From: Bacteroidales bacterium
Lineage (GTDB): Bacteria; Bacteroidota; Bacteroidia; Bacteroidales; UBA12077
DNA: 7,283 bases
Reading direction: 5' to 3'
Assembly: GCA_030643125.1 (NCBI GenBank)
Contig: DAOWML010000113.1
Location: forward strand, 1 to 7,283
Shown here: positions 6,018 through 7,283 of the stretch, piece by piece
How the letters are laid out: each line of letters starts with the position of its first letter
Position numbering within the stretch: position 1 is the stretch's first letter
Program-made: the position numbers and the translations under genes
The notes under the pieces: generated by a model
Database searches by the model: none
Told to the model about the DNA's origin: nothing
Seen by the model: only the letters and a program-made list of their open reading frames with translations

Positions 6018-6341
6018 CTAAATATCAATCCGAATTCCATTGTTCAGTATTTGATTAACTATCGGAATGTTATAGTCGAACTCATCTTTAGTGAAAGCAT
6101 GAGGTTCTATTATCGTTTCTTCTCCTTTTCGAATTAACATTAAACGAACTTCTGTATCAAACGATTTTACAACACCTTCATTTAAGACAATTGCAATATC
6201 CACATCACTATTATCATGTTGAGTTCCTTTAGCATAAGAACCAAACAACCACGCTTCAGAAAAATCAATTTCTGAACTTTTAACTTTCTGAAGATATTTT
6301 TTACTTAATTTTATAGCATCGTTTTTATCCATAATCGACAT
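6018..6341 (-). CDS. MNT-type minimal nucleotidyltransferase, partner of the HEPN protein
   Basis: A 107-residue minimal nucleotidyltransferase of the DNA polymerase beta superfamily. The diagnostic signature is present: GSYAKG (34-39) followed by DNSDVDIAI (43-51), giving the GSx10DxD pattern with metal-binding Asp46 and Asp48. IEPHAF (78-83) supplies a likely third acidic residue, Glu79, and the C-terminus NGIRIDI is typical of HEPN-linked members. In the characterised HepT/MntA systems the MNT protein transfers AMP to the HEPN toxin and neutralises it; the same role is inferred here but not shown. The ATG at 6339-6341 overlaps the end of the HEPN gene by 31 nt; an alternative ATG at 6330-6332 would shorten the overlap to 22 nt. 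The overlap indicates translational coupling. All catalytic residues I can check are intact. Confidence 0.88.
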   Translation of the reverse strand: MSIMDKNDAIKLSKKYLQKVKSSEIDFSEAWLFGSYAKGTQHDNSDVDIAIVLNEGVVKSFDTEVRLMLIRKGEETIIEPHAFTKDEFDYNIPIVNQILNNGIRIDI

Positions 6342-6709
6342 TCTTTTATTTTTTCAATCCATTCTTTAGTAAATTCGTCTGTACAGAGTTTATAAAAACT
6401 TTGCTTATAGTCATCATACCTGGCTTTGATATTAAATCTTGAGATACTGTCCAACACAATTTCCATTTTTGAATCTAATTCAATTTCTGCTTTTTCAATA
6501 ATCCGACGCAAATCATGAATTAAAGGAGGATATTCATCTTTTGAATAAACATATAATGCCTTCAATAATTTTTCAATCACTAAATGCCCCATAAACAAAG
6601 CCCAATTATTATTATTCGTTTGATATAGGTCAATCATTGTCTTGAAATCTTTATCAGAACTATCAATCCAATGAATAATTAATTTTTCTTTATTGAATTC
6701 GTTTTTCAT
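6311..6709 (-). CDS. HEPN-domain protein, partner of the MNT nucleotidyltransferase
   Basis: An all-helical HEPN-domain protein. The motifs are HLVIEKLLKALYV (45-57 when counted from a possible upstream TTG at 6716-6718) and PPLIHDLRRIIEKAE (63-77), then RYDDY (100-104), the usual marks of the PF05168-type HEPN family. I prefer the ATG at 6707-6709, which gives 132 residues (MKNEFNKEK...), to the upstream TTG, which would add only three residues. HEPN proteins paired with MNT proteins are often ribonuclease toxins with an RX4-6H motif. No Arg here is followed by His at that distance, so this member may not be a catalytic RNase or may use other residues. The gene starts 85 nt after the ffh stop codon and overlaps the MNT gene. 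I see no terminator between ffh and this gene, so read-through from ffh is possible. Confidence 0.85.
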   Translation of the reverse strand: MKNEFNKEKLIIHWIDSSDKDFKTMIDLYQTNNNNWALFMGHLVIEKLLKALYVYSKDEYPPLIHDLRRIIEKAEIELDSKMEIVLDSISRFNIKARYDDYKQSFYKLCTDEFTKEWIEKIKECRLWIKTML

Positions 6710-6794
6710 TTGCAGCAATCAATAAAATATTATCTAAATATACGTCTTTTACAAATATTTTCAGTATTTAAAAGTCTGTACTAATATTTTGTAT

Positions 6795-7283
6795 CTATCG
6801 CATCCCAGACATTTTATTCATTAAACCAGCCATTCCTTTACTGTCTTTCATCATTTTCATCATCTTCTTGGTTTCATCAAACTGTTTAATGAGGCGATTT
6901 ACTTCCTGAATATCATTTCCGCTTCCTTTTGCAATTCGTTTTCTTCTGCTTCCGTTCATAAGCTTGGGATTTTCTCTTTCTGTAGGAGTCATTGATTGAA
7001 TGATTGCTTCTATGCCTTTAAACGCATCATCATCAACATCCATGTTTTTCATCATTTTACCCATTCCGGGTATCATCCCTGCTAAATCTTTAAGATTACC
7101 CATTTTCTTTATCTGGCCAATCTGTGCTATGAAATCATTAAAATCAAACTGATTTTTAGCAATTTTCTTACCTAGCTTACGTGCTTCTTCCTGATCGTAT
7201 TGTTCTTGTGCTTTTTCAACCAAAGAAACCACATCACCCATACCCAAAATACGATCGGCCATACGATCCGGATGAAAAACATC
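6795..7283 (-). CDS. ffh: Signal recognition particle protein Ffh, C-terminal part (5' end missing)
   Basis: The frame is open through the right edge, so only the last 162 residues are seen. They begin DVFHPDRMADRILGMGDVVSL, the junction of the GTPase (NG) domain with the M domain. The M domain follows, with the Met-rich finger region (KKMGNLKDLAGMIPGMGKMM, MKNM), then SRRKRIAKGSG and the VNRLIKQF helix that binds SRP RNA, and ends in KMMKMMKDSKGMAGLMNKMSGMR. Ffh binds the 4.5S RNA and hydrophobic signal sequences and delivers ribosomes to FtsY at the membrane. The C-terminus looks natural and complete. The internal ATG at 7260-7262 is not the gene start because homology continues upstream of it. 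Confidence 0.97.
   Translation of the reverse strand, partial: DVFHPDRMADRILGMGDVVSLVEKAQEQYDQEEARKLGKKIAKNQFDFNDFIAQIGQIKKMGNLKDLAGMIPGMGKMMKNMDVDDDAFKGIEAIIQSMTPTERENPKLMNGSRRKRIAKGSGNDIQEVNRLIKQFDETKKMMKMMKDSKGMAGLMNKMSGMR

Noticed and set aside
6018..6741. CTAAATAT occurs on both sides of the HEPN-MNT pair (6018-6025 and 6734-6741), like a target-site duplication.
   Set aside because: It is only 8 bp, made almost wholly of A and T, and the left copy includes the MNT stop codon; chance is enough to explain it.

Overview
The window looks like a chromosomal segment of an AT-rich member of the Bacteroidota, probably a marine or gut-type Bacteroidales/Marinilabiliales relative. The evidence is low GC, no strong Shine-Dalgarno sequences, a TPR sensor kinase typical of the phylum, lipoprotein and beta-barrel proteins of Bacteroidota style, and the ffh and folD genes near one another in the same orientation. 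The lineage is inferred from gene style, not from a marker gene.

Left part (1-4212), envelope genes. A secreted beta-barrel-like protein is cut by the left edge (1-729, minus). Upstream of it, on the same strand, is a TPR/transmembrane sensor histidine kinase (877-2805, minus) with no response regulator in view. Divergent from the kinase is a surface or periplasmic lipoprotein built of LVIVD-type beta-propeller repeats (2926-4212, plus). The most striking observation is in the non-coding DNA. The beta-barrel gene and the lipoprotein gene, on opposite strands 2.2 kb apart, each carry TATACGCAACC followed after exactly 16 nt by CATCTT, about 33-38 nt before the start codon. This looks like a shared alternative-sigma (ECF-type) promoter and suggests that the two envelope proteins are co-regulated.

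Middle (4213-5003). A small protein of unknown function (4276-4701, minus) carries a CxxTG motif that may be the remnant of a zinc ribbon. Its upstream region holds two AT-rich stem-loops and a possible promoter, then the intrinsic terminator of folD, then a G/C-rich palindromic element of repeat-like character.

Right part (5004-7283). folD (one-carbon folate metabolism) and the C-terminal part of ffh (signal recognition particle; gene runs off the right edge) are both on the minus strand. Between them sits an overlapping HEPN-MNT gene pair, a type of module related to HepT/MntA toxin-antitoxin systems. The MNT protein has an intact nucleotidyltransferase signature, whereas the HEPN protein lacks the usual RX4-6H ribonuclease motif. 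All non-coding stretches over 100 nt are described in the entries.
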